Source: Magnolia sinica
Taxonomy: Eukaryota > Streptophyta > Magnoliopsida > Magnoliales > Magnoliaceae
DNA length: 64,000 bases
NCBI RefSeq assembly: GCF_029962835.1
Contig: NC_080583.1
Span: 67,875,158 to 67,939,157 of the forward strand
Direction of reading: 5' to 3'
Shown: piece after piece, positions 46,710-58,154 of the stretch
How the letters are laid out: every line of letters starts with the position of its first letter
Position numbering within the stretch: position 1 is the stretch's first letter
Notes under the pieces: generated by a model
Seen by the model: the letters and a program-made list of their open reading frames with translations, nothing else
Databases searched by the model: none
What the model was told of the DNA's origin: nothing
Program-made: the position numbers and the translations under genes

Positions 46710-47499
46710 TGAATATAGAAATGTCTATATAACATTGCAAACAAAAGAAACAAGCAGCTAGATGACATGAATGACGGATAAAGCTTTTTGCAGTTGAGTG
46801 CATGAAGGAGGTTCCTTTTCATTGGTTGCCATTTAAATGGATTGACACTTCTTAAAATACCCATCACCTTCCAGCCTTTCTCTGTATGAAGTTCCTACAA
46901 TCATTCATGGAACTTTACTCTATGCTCACTGTATAGTACATGAAGCTTTGGATGTTGTCGTTACAAATTGAGAAGTTGTTGGTATACATGACGACATATC
47001 AAATTCAAACAAAGATGCATCATTCATAAGATGCACTCACAAAGTAATTGTAAAAATGAAAGATATGCCTAAATTGATCATCATATTTTATATCCATCTA
47101 CAGAAATACTAATGGCCATAGATATTAGGGGCGTGATTTGGTAATACACCAATTTGGCCACTATAGAACCCTTGAATGTGAGATGTAGAGAGTGTACATG
47201 ATCTGAGCTACACATCAGTATTGGCACACTGTAAAGATGTTCTAGCCAAAAAATCAGTCCGATCAAATGATATGGTGGGCTACACATTAATGCAAAAAGG
47301 ATAAAGCATAAGCCTCTTGGATTCCATAAATATACGGCCCATGACTTTTGTGATTTAGACTATTGACCAAAAGAGTGGACTAGCTTACGCTACACGCTAT
47401 GCTATTTCGCTACATGCTATGGAGGGTTGAACGCTACGCAACACACTACCGCTATTTAAAACACTGACTGAAACTGATACAACATGAATTCAATCACGT
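46710..47499. other. Interior of CACTA-type element, unassigned
   Basis: A minus-strand open frame reaches back to 46867 but shows no family signature. 47130-47290 has a short foldback-like piece. Nothing else is recognised. Confidence 0.4.
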
Positions 47500-47574
47500 T
47501 TGGATCCTAGGAGCAAAGCCGCCTTCATCGCCGACATTGGTTGCATCTTGGCTATATTTCTTCTTTATCACAGC
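47500..47574 (-). pseudogene. Captured enolase exon fragment
   Basis: Twenty-five codons follow an AG acceptor (ATACAG) on the minus strand. They contain [20 protein letters not shown], the highly conserved enolase segment that includes catalytic-loop residues, and end at RIQ. The usual sequence has glycine where this has serine and asparagine where this has arginine. Enolase is the cytosolic glycolytic enzyme converting 2-phosphoglycerate to phosphoenolpyruvate. Only this one exon is present and no GT donor follows, so the fragment is truncated at its 3' side. Confidence 0.9.
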
Positions 47575-47734
47575 CTGTATCATATCATGTTATCAGGACA
47601 TGATGCAAATAGAATAAGCAAAAGAGCAGATTATGCTCTGAGCAGTAAACATGGACAAGGAATAAGAAGAAAAGAGCATTATCATGGACCTTCAAATGAT
47701 GATATACTTCCACACCCATCTTCATTGCCTTCAA

Positions 47735-47870
47735 TTCCCCAATGCTCCCTGGAACTGCACCCACAAGAAAATTCCCAGACATATTCAACAGCTGCAAGTT
47801 ACTAAAAACCCCAATGTCGGACGAAATTTTACTAGAAATAGGTTTCCTGATAAATCCAAGATCTGAGTGG
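47735..47870 (-). pseudogene. Captured leucine-rich-repeat fragment
   Basis: The minus-strand reading gives LDLSGN, then after a one-base shift DIGVFSNLQLLNMSGN and PGSIGELKAMK, two to three plant-type LRR units of the extracellular-receptor class. The kinase and the rest of the repeats are absent, so the parent could be an LRR receptor kinase or a receptor-like protein. Confidence 0.8.
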
Positions 47871-47887
47871 CATCCAACTATATACAA

Positions 47888-48514
47888 GCTCTAATGAATA
47901 TCAAATATGCCTGAACCTTGAATCAATTCCATTGCAGATCACTAGCAAACACCCCATTTTTCCAACAGTTGCATTCTTGCAGTTTTTCAAATCCATAAAT
48001 TTAAAATGGGTGTACTCAAAATCAATCAGGGTTGTAAATATTTATTCCTACAACAATTTAGAAAAAAACAACCATCTTCTCCCAAGTTCTAATTTCATGA
48101 TGTTTGGTGCAACCAAACAAATATGATAGCCTTGTGTGATGATGGGTTTTCCATGAGCCTAATCTTAAGTATCATGTTTTCCATGAGCCTTACCTCAATA
48201 AATGACCCAAAAGAGCAGGAAAGAAATAAAACATGTATGAAAGTTTCAGACATTACAACATACCACTCGTAAGAAAGATTGCAGAATAATCTTGTGAACA
48301 TGAATGGCATTCTTTTTTCAAGTCGAGGAGAAAAAAGACTAGAACACATGCATACACTATCCCACCTGATGACTAACCAGCCTGATTTTCTGGCCTAGGT
48401 AATGTGATCAACTGATCATCTGATGTGGTATGATCCTTCTGGCCAAGGACAGAAAATGACAATCCAAAAAAGCAAAACACAAGGATTTAGGGAAGTAAAA
48501 CAAGGAGTACGGAC
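47888..48514. other. Interior of CACTA-type element, unassigned
   Basis: Non-coding as far as I can see. The repeated phrase ttttccatgagcct occurs twice near 48150-48190. Confidence 0.4.
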
Positions 48515-48715
48515 AGCTTTTTGGACATCTGGGGATTGAAAACCATCACCATCATAGGCTAGGCCAATTGAATCAAACAACTCTTTTGCTACATTCTGTT
48601 TCTTTACAGGCATTAACTCTATATTAAGCACATCCATCTGTTTTAAGAGGTAATTAGAGAGTTGCTCAGCCCCTGCTAATTGTGAATTCATTGTGTTATA
48701 TAGATTATGCAAAGA
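48515..48715 (-). pseudogene. Captured exon, probably from nucleoporin NUP214
   Basis: A 67-codon minus-strand exon is precisely bounded by TTCAG and GT. It contains [20 protein letters not shown] and [16 protein letters not shown], then SPDVQKA. The coiled-coil-like first half and the KELFDSIG segment recall the plant nuclear-pore protein NUP214, but this is from memory and could be another large coiled-coil protein. No neighbouring exon of the same gene is certain. A GTTGCATTGTTGGACAAGG piece after an AG at about 48785 may be another remnant. Confidence 0.55.
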
Positions 48716-49810
48716 CTGAATTTGTCAATATATAAAGTTTGAAAATGTCAATATCATAGCCCCTTGTCCAACAATGCAACCTGCAGCATACAAAAGAAAA
48801 AAGAAAAAAAAAAGACCACCTGATTGCATAAAAATATAAAAATTGCAGGCAATGCTGACAGATGGCGATTGAGAAGCTTTTGACCAATCAGGTATTTGAT
48901 TACTTTAAACATGAGGAATTTGTATTCACAAAAATATTGTTGCTTTGTGATTTTCTAAGTTGTGAATCAAATCTTTCTTAGTACAAGACTTCTTTAATAC
49001 AATGGAATCAGAGAAGTGAGAAGAAGAATTAAGAAAATGTAAACTTCTCTGTCCTTCTGCATATGCCACTTCAGCATCCTTCCTGCTTCTGTATTTCCTT
49101 GTCGAATAACACAAAACAGACAGAAACATAGAACACAAATCAGAGAAATGAAGGGAAGAAAATATAAGGAAAAAAAACTTTCAGTATGAATTTTAAGTTT
49201 TACTTGTACTCAAATTCCCTGTCATCTAATTAGTGGCACACATGAATCTATTAGTGATGGAGAGTAACGTCTGGTGGGCAGAGCCGTTTGTAGAACTCTT
49301 GCCAATCTAATTAGTGGCACACACGAAATTGCAACATTTTCATTTGATTTTTCTTTTTGCCTTTGCCTCTGCTAATTTTCCCTTCCAGACCTTATTAAGA
49401 CCTTTGTATTCATACCTTCTGTCTCAGAAACTGAAATTACATAGCACAGTAAACCATATAATGTTTGATATGAACAACAAGTATCTAATCAAGTTTCAAG
49501 CCAACTAGGATCAGTCCCCTTATTAGGCTTGAATTGGGGTTTAACCATAATCCTTCGCGAACTAAATGAACATAGTTGGATAAATGGTATGAAGATTACT
49601 GAAGTAGTAAAACTTTTTGCTTTTTTTAATCCGGTAAATATGCCGACTGAAAAGAACACTGACCTTTGTGCTGGATCCATTTTCACTTGAATGTGGGGTC
49701 ATTTCTACACTTGTGCCATTAGCAATACTTTTTGGATGATCGACTGGCAATAAGGGAATTGATGAGTATGGAGCTGTGGCAATGAAAGGGGGAATGTTTG
49801 TCATATTTCA
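48716..49810 (-). other. Possible further captured coding pieces, unidentified
   Basis: Two minus-strand stretches are open and look exon-like but I cannot name them: about 48962-49110 (contains RKDAEVAYAEGQRSLHFL) and about 49676-49800 (contains PLLPVDHPKSIANGTSVEM, followed by a GT at the AAG). The rest is AT-rich and unassigned. Confidence 0.35.
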
Positions 49811-51180
49811 ATAAATGTGCATTCACACACCATGGACACCATATGTATTTATTCAGAGATTAACCATCTTTATTCTCATGCTGAAGTGGCCAAACAAATT
49901 GATGGCTGGCCAAGCATGTTTTAGCTGTCCATTTGTTTTCTAGACTATGCCCCATCTGATGGATCGACTGCTAGATCTGATTGATTACTGAGCCAGGCCA
50001 TTTAAGGAACAGGGCCCAACTGATGGACAACTTGGATCTTGCAGTTGTTTTCTATCTAGGCACATGTGATGGCATGTAAAGCGGTTCTTGGATTGTAAAC
50101 ACTTTAGATTTTCAAGTCTCATTACATCGTCAAGCATTCAAAGAAAGGATAGTAAGTGCCGAGCAATGGAGTTCAATTGGTTGGCTCATGCTGATGCTAT
50201 TATAGATAAATTGAAGCCCATGTGGCTGCATGCTTAGATGATCAGAACCATTCCTCTAGTGGAAACAGTCCAAAAATACCTAAGCACTTGTTTTACAAGC
50301 ACCTGGCCTAAAAATTAGAAGATCAGGACCGTTGATCGTCACCTAAATGAGGAAAGTGCAGTGGGACCGAGAATTGCAGTGGATGAGTGCTTTACTAACC
50401 AAAAGTAATTTTCTCTTGATTTGTTGTGATGTATGCAATTGGGCTACTTATCTCCTTTTACTTGACCTATGTAATGATCAAATCATTAGCTATCCCAAGG
50501 TGAAACGGCCCTCCTATTGGGATAATGTTAATCCCTTATTAATCACAATCTTTAAATGGGTAAAAATGATTTTGCAAAATAAGTAATATTAATAATAATA
50601 TTACTACAAAATCAAACTACTCAAAAGCTTGATTAATAAGCTGATGTGGGGGATTACCCTGGATCTCCACTCAGAAGGCTTTATCTCAAGTGGCTTTATA
50701 TATATGGGAGATGTTCTGGTGAGGCCCATGAGGCCAATGTTGTGGATGTCTGAAACATGGGCCCCACTTGTATAAAGTAAAAAACCATAGTACGGTTTGC
50801 ATATTACCTGTGAGGAGGAAGAAATGATTTTGAACAGGAAGAAGCCATGGAAGTGTTGCGGACATAAACACCATTTTTTTCAAAGGAAAAAGAAAAGAAA
50901 GCTGGTAGGGGAAGAATATTGACCTGAACACAGAACACCCCCTCTTTCTTCTAGGGGATGAGCTTCCCTTCGACGGTGGTGTCTGGGTTGTGGGTAGAGA
51001 TGTTGATGTCAACACAAATGTCAGTTGATATGCAGTAGACGCCCCAATTTGTTTCAAATCGATAGTCAAAACCCCAATTGTTAATGCAGCGAAAGTCGAT
51101 CGATCTGCGATCCTCTGCAGCTGCAGAGATAGAGAGGGAGTGAGAAGCGGGAGAGAGAGAGAGGGCAGAGATTGAGAGGG
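49811..51180. other. Interior of CACTA-type element, unassigned
   Basis: A 127-codon minus-strand frame (51069-50686) and an overlapping frame at 51091-50954 containing NNWGFDYRFETNWGVYC are both open. I cannot tell which, if either, is coding. Confidence 0.35.
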
Positions 51181-51189
51181 AATGCTTCT

Positions 51190-51345
51190 AATGGTGGGCG
51201 TTCAATCGCCACTATTTCCTGTGGAGTGGTCTACCTAAGATCTGGATCTACCTCATTTTTTGGCTCAAGCCCTAAAAGAATCTGACAAAATGGATGGACA
51301 ACATGGATAAAATGCATATACATGAAGCTGCGGCACACAGCTTTT
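51190..51345. repeat. Half copy of foldback family
   Basis: Starts atggtgggcgttcaatcgcc and ends gacaacatggataaaatgc, the right half of the family consensus. Confidence 0.7.
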
Positions 51346-51806
51346 CCAGTAGCCCACGGGACCAACATCGGTGGTGTGTGCTACACTATGCAATCTGAGT
51401 CCAGGGAGCACATGCAAAAGAAACAGACAGTTAATAAACACGGAACAAGTCCACAATTAAATAAGAGATCATGAGCTTAACATTTATTTTGACTGCACAA
51501 AATGGGAGAGCTAATCACTCAAAGTAGATCCATGTGGTAGTAGGAATCTGCTTGTCGCGGATAAAACACATACATCATGATGGGCCCACAACTTTTCCAA
51601 TAGTGCACAGTACTGACATTGGTGCTGTGTGCCACACTACGCAATCCGAGTCCAAGGAGCACATGCAAAAGAAACATTCAGTTCATCTGCAGAACAAGTC
51701 CACAATTAAATCATATATCATGAGCTTACATTTATTTTGACCACACAAAATGGGGGAGCTGATAGCTCAAAGTAGATCCGTGTAGTATTAGGAATCTGCT
51801 TGTCAT
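51331..51806 (+). repeat. Two-copy tandem duplication, about 252-bp period
   Basis: 51331-51556 and 51583-51806 align throughout (for example gagcacatgcaaaagaaac, then aacaagtccacaattaaat, then aggaatctgcttgtc) at roughly 85-90 percent by eye. Confidence 0.85.
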
Positions 51807-52389
51807 GGAAAGCTGATTAATGAGAGAAATAGATGGCAGAAAACAGACCTTTTTTCGAATGGAAAAACTCTTTGTTTTTAGCTCCCCTTTGTAAATAATG
51901 ATGAATTTTGAGCATAGAATCAATCAGATCCTCTAGAAAAACCCAAAAGACCTCCTAACATACTCAATAGATGGCATACAGATAATGGCAGATGGTCTGA
52001 TTTTTGCAACATATCACAAGATTCCTTCACAACACATCACAATCTACTTCAAACGACGTATCACAAGCGGATTGTTGCAAACAACATATGAGATATCACA
52101 AGACAACAGCAGATGGTGTCCAGCTGATTCTTCAAACACAAGATAAAACCAGTTCCTATAAATCACGAGCTGATTTTCCAAACCAAATATCGCAGGATGA
52201 CAGCAGATAGTGTAGATATCATGAATATATACGAATACAATACAATATAGAATTTATTTTTTTTAAAAAAGGAAGAAAATTGAAACCCTATATCTAGAAA
52301 GCTTTGAGAAATGAGAAATGCCTGATTTAGAGCCTTAGATCTTACATAGAGAGATAAAGAGGGTACCTGTGTTGCTTTCTGGAAGAGTG
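51807..52389. other. Interior of CACTA-type element, unassigned
   Basis: 51985-52215 reiterates acatatcacaag / gcagatggt phrases in loose tandem form. No gene. Confidence 0.4.
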
Positions 52390-52869
52390 AGATGAGTGTT
52401 TGGCAGATTTCGAGAGAGGGAGAGTGAGAGGGAGATTGAGAGAGAGGGTTGAGATCGGGAGAAGGAGATCGAAAGAGAGGGAGATCGAGAAAGGGAGAGG
52501 GAGAGGGAGACGGTTGAAACGAGGGTTCAGGGCGTTTTGGGGGAAGGAAATGATGAAAATAATTCGGTAGTCTGCGGCAGATTTACAGTAATGTGACTCT
52601 CAGGCATGTGGGGTCCACTTAGACGGTTCTAATAGAATCAATTCCATTCATTAGTTTCAAAATAAAATAATAAAACACAACATTAACAAATAAGAAGATC
52701 CAACACTCAATTGGGACACACCAACAAAACAGTGGAAATAACAATATACACCGTTAAAACAGCAACGAATTTGAGTACGGTCCATTACCGTTTCAAATCA
52801 GAAACGGCTTAAAGCCGTTTCTGAACCAAAATCCCAACCGTTCCAGTTTAAGCATTTTGGTGTAGTGTA

Positions 52870-53135
52870 ATAATAATATAACGTGAAACACTTTATTAAT
52901 CAAACTATTTAAATCAAGATATGAACAATTGAATATAATATGCTATGACCATCTGATTCCCAAGTTTAAATGAATTATATGATTGCAAATACAATTATTA
53001 TTAAAGGAAAAAAAAAGAAAGCAATTATATATAAAAACCGTTACAGGTAACACCCTTGCTAAGACTGAATCTGGTAAGAAATGCTAGAAGGAAATGGCTC
53101 AATACTACCATCCTGTAAGTGAAAGACACCCGAAT
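52870..53135. repeat. 266-bp direct repeat, right copy
   Basis: Second copy of 42942-43207. Here it is joined to the rest of the F-box gene. The CACTA terminus GTGTAGTG lies three bases to its left. Confidence 0.95.
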
Positions 53136-54222
53136 CATCACCTGCATTAGCATTTGCAAAATATATGCAATTAGCTTTGTAGCCGTCGTTGGATGATGCT
53201 GTAACCAAAATAGACTTAAGAGTAGCCTAAAAAAAAAGCATCCGATCACCTAAGCTTTCCACCTTAATCCAACAGGAATCACTTGGGTCCATCTTAAAAA
53301 GACAGAATGTGGACCGAAATCTATCATATTGCCTAGATTCTAGTCTATAATCAGGTAACCAATGGTATATTCTTATAATCATTAAGAGCTCCCCACATGA
53401 TTGCACCAGAAAGACTTGTGCCACATTATTGCTACCAGCACCACAAGGATATTCTACTTCGGGACCCAGAAGAATCTTCGATATAGCTAAGTTAGGATGG
53501 GAACCCAACTCATATATAATGAGTTCTGTAGAGTATTTTACTACATGTAATCGATTGTTATAAAATTTGATATCGGTTATGCATCGATATTCATTTGATT
53601 CTCGGACTGTCCATGCTAGATTTCCTCGTCTGCAGAAGGCTAATGTATTTTCTAAGCATGCAACCACAACCGTATATTCACCCAAAGTTAGGTGAAATGA
53701 TAAAATAGCCTTAGCATGTAATCCTGTGCCGTGCTTCTAAAAATCTTCCACATTGCGGTAGTTGCCTGAGTTACAAACCTTAGCCCGACGAGGGAGTTGG
53801 ATTTGGTCATTGGATCTTAAATTCAATAGAAAACATCTCTTGGTATTCTTATCCATTAGTATCAGCCATTCATCAGAAGATCCTAAACAAATTGCTGGAC
53901 TAAACTGCGAGAGACGTAGCCTATAAACGTTGTTATCTGGTAAATTGAGGACTCTGCATATTAAGGTTTTTCGATCTTTTGTAGGAATAAGCATTGCAAG
54001 TGGATGTGATGGGGGATGAGCATTACAGGCCACCATCTTTATGATGTTGGCCTGCCAAGTAAGGCAAACTGCTTTGGCACGAATGCAATCAACCAAAGAT
54101 AAACGCATTAAAATATTTACAAATATTTCCGTGGGAAGTTTTGACCATAGATTTCTGTTCTCCTTTGATCTCTCTGATCTATCCCTCTTCGCCATCTCCT
54201 TCTTCCTTAGACTCTTCTCCAT
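53025..54222 (-). pseudogene. F-box protein with DUF295 domain, broken
   Basis: From ATG 54222 the frame gives a basic start and an F-box at about residues 20-60 (LWSKLPTEIFVNILMRL, then AVCLTW), then the beta-propeller-like DUF295 region. A single in-frame TAG lies at about 53737 and the same frame continues through 53227 (CITDIKFYNNRLHVV, DSCWIKVESLGDRML). A run of T bases then shifts the frame; the DUF295 end (TASSNDGYKANCIYFAN) is recognisable to about 53120. Another shift precedes the end at 53025. Plant F-box/DUF295 proteins are SCF ubiquitin-ligase substrate adaptors, often lineage-expanded. No introns are apparent. The homopolymer shift could be a sequencing error; the TAG less likely so. 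Confidence 0.85.
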
Positions 54223-54470
54223 CTCCTTCCTTAGCCTCCCCTTGTGATATTATCTAGATGCGGAAATCCCATAGATTTGCCTGTGCATAGGACAAAGATC
54301 TAGCTAGGGTTTTGATGACTTACCTAACTGAGATGCCATAGATGAAGCAGTAGAATACCAGAATACCAGATATAATGCTTAGATCTTCCTCTCTTTCACA
54401 CCTCTACAATAGAAGAATCGATGGGACTTTTGCCTTCTGTCTTGTGGTGTAGGATCAGGGACCTAGTCTT
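54223..54470. other. 5' flank of the F-box gene
   Basis: Lies between the F-box start and the second CACTA terminus. No clear TATA box on the minus strand. Confidence 0.4.
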
Positions 54471-54775
54471 CACTACAAAAAATATAGTTATTAGGGGCGT
54501 TTTCATCACAGGTGGCCACAACAAACCGCCACTGTAGATGAAATGTGGGGCATTTTTAAGTGGCCGCCCGTGTACAAAACGAGCCACCGCCACTGGTTAA
54601 AAAAAAAAAAAAAACCCAAAAGCCCCGTGCCCGAATCCAAAACGCGCGCCCTATCCCTAAATATCCAAAACGCGCGTGCGCCTATCCCCAAATCCATCGC
54701 ACCTTCTTCTCCCACCTCTTTTCTACCAAAACCCTTCTCCCCTCTTCTCTCCTCCCCTGCAATAACCTACCGAAA

Positions 54776-54778
<3 letters not shown>

Positions 54779-54816
<38 letters not shown>

Positions 54817-55075
54817 GTCTCTCGATCTCCTTTCTTCCTCCAAGTGCGCCCCAAAACCCTCTTCCTCTCACTCTCCACATCTCCCTCTCCTTCTGTCTCT
54901 CTCGATCTCCCTCTCCCTCCAAGTGCGCCCCAAAACCCTCCTCTCCCTCACCCTCTCCCTCTATCTCTCTCGATCTCCCTGTCTATCTCGATCTGCATCT
55001 CCGTCCCCCTCTCGATCTCCCTATCTCTCTCCCTCTCTATCTCTCTCTCGATCTATCTCTCCCTCTACAGCAACG
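54779..55075 (+). repeat. CT-rich low-complexity leader
   Basis: CT dinucleotide run at 54779-54813, then repeated CTCTCGATCTCCCT and a direct repeat of AAGTGCGCCCCAAAACCCTC at about 54842 and 54920. Serine/leucine/proline-rich open frames in all three phases are artefacts of the composition. Confidence 0.8.
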
Positions 55076-55139
55076 GCGCATCGTCTCCAGTAACGGTGCA
55101 TCCTCTCCAGCATCATCTTCACCACTCTAAGTGCGGCTA

Positions 55140-56197
55140 GCAGCCCCCACCCTTCACCTCGTCCCCGACCATTTCTGGTAAACAATGGGACCAATGATCT
55201 AGATGGTCTGGGTTTTTATAGATGTATGCCAATTATACAATGGATGTAGATATAGAATAGTCTTGGCATTCATCATTTGTTGTGAATGTTTAAGGTGTGC
55301 ACAACATGTGTTTGATGAAATGTCTCTATTTTAACAATTTTCAATTTATATTTTCACATTGGTGGGCTCACTTATTGAATGGATTAGATTACACACTCAC
55401 GTGTTTACACATGTCTGAAGGTTCCACCTCAGATTACATTGGTAGGATAAAGGTGAGGCTGCTCTACCATACACATGTCATATACTTCTGATATGAACTG
55501 CCTAAGTAGTGGGACCTGCTTAAATAGGTTTTAGATGAAAATTCACACTAATTATAATCCTAACTCCTTGATTTAGGGCATCTAATGGAAGTTGTGTTTT
55601 GTATAGCTTTACAAGATGATTTGAGCTTTTGAAAACTTGCATGTCGCCAGTTCTCGTTGGCAATTTTTATTTTTACTTTATTTTGTTCATGACAGGATCC
55701 AGAGTTGTCTGCTTTCTCCATTCTATTCAATGCAAATTGTGGTCTCTACACTTCCCTAAAAAAGCCAATTTTAAATGCAATGTGATGCTGTTTAAATGGA
55801 CTGTGAATTGTATTTTTACCCTTTTCAAAATTGGTTCTTGATCGCATTCACAACCATAAACATTGTAAAAAGGTAGAAACACATCTACAAAACTTCCTTA
55901 TAGATGGTAGGCAATAGCTCAGAAGCATCTTCGGTCTGTGAGTTTTGAAACTTCTGTATCACGGCTGCTAAAAGGACTGTCCTATTCTGTTTTTATTTTT
56001 ATTTTTATTTTTATAATCTATGAAACTAATTTTTATATTGGTTCCAATACTTGGCTAGGCGATTTTAGATGTTACGACTCCAAACAAAACATAGTTCATT
56101 TACATGTCAACTTTTTAAACTCTCTTGCAGATACTTGCATACGATTACTGCATCTTGTCTCTCTAGTCCATAATAATGATGGTCTAATCTCTTGCAG
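55140..56197. other. Intron-like sequence, no gene recognised
   Basis: T-rich plus-strand sequence upstream of the cyclophilin exons, consistent with an intron. No exon is identified. Confidence 0.4.
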
Positions 56198-56446
56198 GTT
56201 GTGTTGTCATGGGCCTCTTTGGTAAAAGTGTGCCTAAAACAGCAGGTACACTTGTTTTTGGAAGACATGGTCTTCAAGTTTTTCAGTTCATTTACTTTTG
56301 TTCTGCAATTTTGTTTTCCTTGCAAGTTGCAACCCATTGCCATTTTGTTGATTGTTCCAGTGCTTTCTCATATGGCTTTTGGATGTCACCTAATCTCTAT
56401 TTGTTTTTTGTCATTGCTATAGAGAATTTTCGAGCACTTTGCACAG
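56198..56446 (+). pseudogene. Captured cyclophilin (peptidyl-prolyl isomerase) fragment, two exons
   Basis: Exon 1 is 56198-56245 after CTTGCAG and before a GT. Exon 2 is 56423-56446 between ATAG and GTAAGC. Spliced, they read CVVMGLFGKSVPKTAENFRA then LCTG, matching the start of the cyclophilin core normally reading RVV...KTVPKTAENFRALCTGE. The first residue is changed from arginine (CGT) to cysteine (TGT). Catalytic-site residues further downstream are absent. The intron-exon sites look intact. Wording fits the secretory-pathway cyclophilins. Later exons were not found within the next 8 kb. Confidence 0.88.
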
Positions 56447-58154
56447 GTAAGCCAACACCGTGTCATTTTAAGTGTTAGGTTATTCCTTAAGTTTATGTTA
56501 TACTGATGCAGATACTTAGATTTGGACTTCTTTTCTCATTACAAGAAGTTTGTACTCAAAGCATTGTTGATATTGAAAATAGTCAGTTGTAGTCAGGGTT
56601 CAAATTATCATTTGAACACATTACAATTTTTTTTGCAATACATTACCAATACCAACATAATTCAATTTTATCAAACATTTTTATCATATTGCCCCATGGG
56701 TGTATCACAATGCATTCTTACAATACATTCTGCTATTTTGAGCCTTCATTGCAATATGTGAACTGACGTTAATTGTAATACTGAGACTCTTAGTTGCACT
56801 ATCTAAACATGTGCTGCTCCCACTTCAAATCAATAATTCTGCTATTTAGCCTTGGTTGCAATATGTGAATGGAAAAATCACTTTGTTTTTGGCCCAAGGG
56901 AGCCATTTCTCATTTTCTTGTTGTCTCACAAACTAAATTAGTAGTGCACAAGTGGCCATTAGCATCAAGTCCCTGATTTTCATACCCTTTGCTGACTGAT
57001 CTACTATCAATTTTTCTGTGCAATATTTTAAACTATCATTTGCTTTCAAGTTCTTTATATTGCTTGAATGCCTGACTATCTATATCTATACAACTATTAT
57101 AAAAAGTTGAATAAAATTTTAGACTTTTAAAAAATAATTTATTGTTTCAGAACTTTTTCTTGATTAAAATGCTCCTTATGATAATTTATCTGCACATGTG
57201 CACATGTAAATCCAAATCCTCAGTTGTATTTGATTGAAATGCCCTGAAATATGCATCTTATATTTGAGAGCTTGTAGCAAAAAATGACGAAATTCCAAGC
57301 CTTGGGTGAGCCTTAAACATTAGGATCATAAACGAGTGATTACCGACATTTTTTAACTATCCATTTAGATGTCCAACGTTTAAATGGTTTAGATCATTCT
57401 ATTAATGTGATTTTAGTGTTGCAATTGTTATTTGGATTGTCTTGGAGTATCATCAACCTGCCATGTGTACAGTGGATTATTAGCCTAATGACACCTTTGT
57501 TACATTTGTGAGCAATGCTCCAGCCTTCTAAAAATACATTTCATTTAGATTACACAGGAATCACATCATTTTGTTGATGTTTCAAAACATATTAAAAAAG
57601 TTTCCATTTACCTTCAAAACAAAGGCTGCGGAACGCAAGAAATAACTACTTGGTTTTAAAATATACCCATTTATCTCCAAACCAGCAGAAGTTACTAATC
57701 ATCTAACAAGTGGTCTCCTATATAGCTATGGTTTACATTCAACATAAAATGGACGAAAGATATAAACGATTTCAGATTGGGTATCATCAAGCCAAAATCC
57801 CCTTTATGGGCTCAGGCTGTTGTAGCTAAGTCAGTTTTTTTTTTTTTTTCCTTGTATATGATAAAGATCTTCTTTACTGGTCAATGTCCTTTTCATTTGC
57901 TTGCTTTCATTGGATAAATAGATTCATTAAAGATGGATGCTTTTGCCATTCCAGTCCCTTTTTTCATTTTTTTCTTGTTATCTCTAGTCTTATACCAGCA
58001 TAGTATTTTACTATGTTAAAGTGAATGTACTAGTACGCACTATTCGTACTCTTGTATTATTGTTCCAAGTGTGTACATTTACTCTTTTTTCTCTTTTTTT
58101 GAGAGGTAACTTTAATTTTTTTCATTTGAGCAACTTTTACTTCTTTTCCTGCAG
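56447..58154. other. AT-rich intron-like sequence
   Basis: No exon or repeat is recognised. Confidence 0.4.

Larger units (their letters stand above)
43208..52867 (-). mobile_element. CACTA-type element carrying host gene fragments
   Basis: Read on the minus strand, the right end begins CACTACACCAAAATGC, the diagnostic CACTA terminus. It is followed by subterminal AACGG motifs and an inverted AAACGGC/GCCGTTT pair. At the left, similar motifs (GGAACGGTTTTAAACCGTTC at about 43212 and again at about 43264) are present but the terminal CACTA is missing, so the left end is truncated. No transposase is recognisable. A CT-rich (minus strand) leader lies at 52390-52530 and could end in a splice donor near 52367. 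Exon pieces of kinesin-13A, enolase, an LRR protein and a probable nucleoporin all read on the minus strand, away from that leader. This fits a Pack-CACTA element, non-autonomous in its present form. Confidence 0.75.

Noticed and set aside
46278..46867. The two long minus-strand frames as separate proteins
   Set aside because: One frame is the kinesin exon read through its intron; the other is an overlapping frame of the same exon.
50686..51091. 127-codon minus-strand frame as a gene
   Set aside because: An overlapping frame is equally protein-like and neither matches a family I know; left as unassigned.
54543..55140. Long serine/leucine/proline-rich open frames in three phases
   Set aside because: They arise from the CT-rich low-complexity tract. 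All frames stay open because the composition lacks stops.
56198..56446. Cyclophilin exons as a functional host gene
   Set aside because: Only two small exons are found, the downstream core is missing over the next 8 kb, and a conserved arginine codon is changed.
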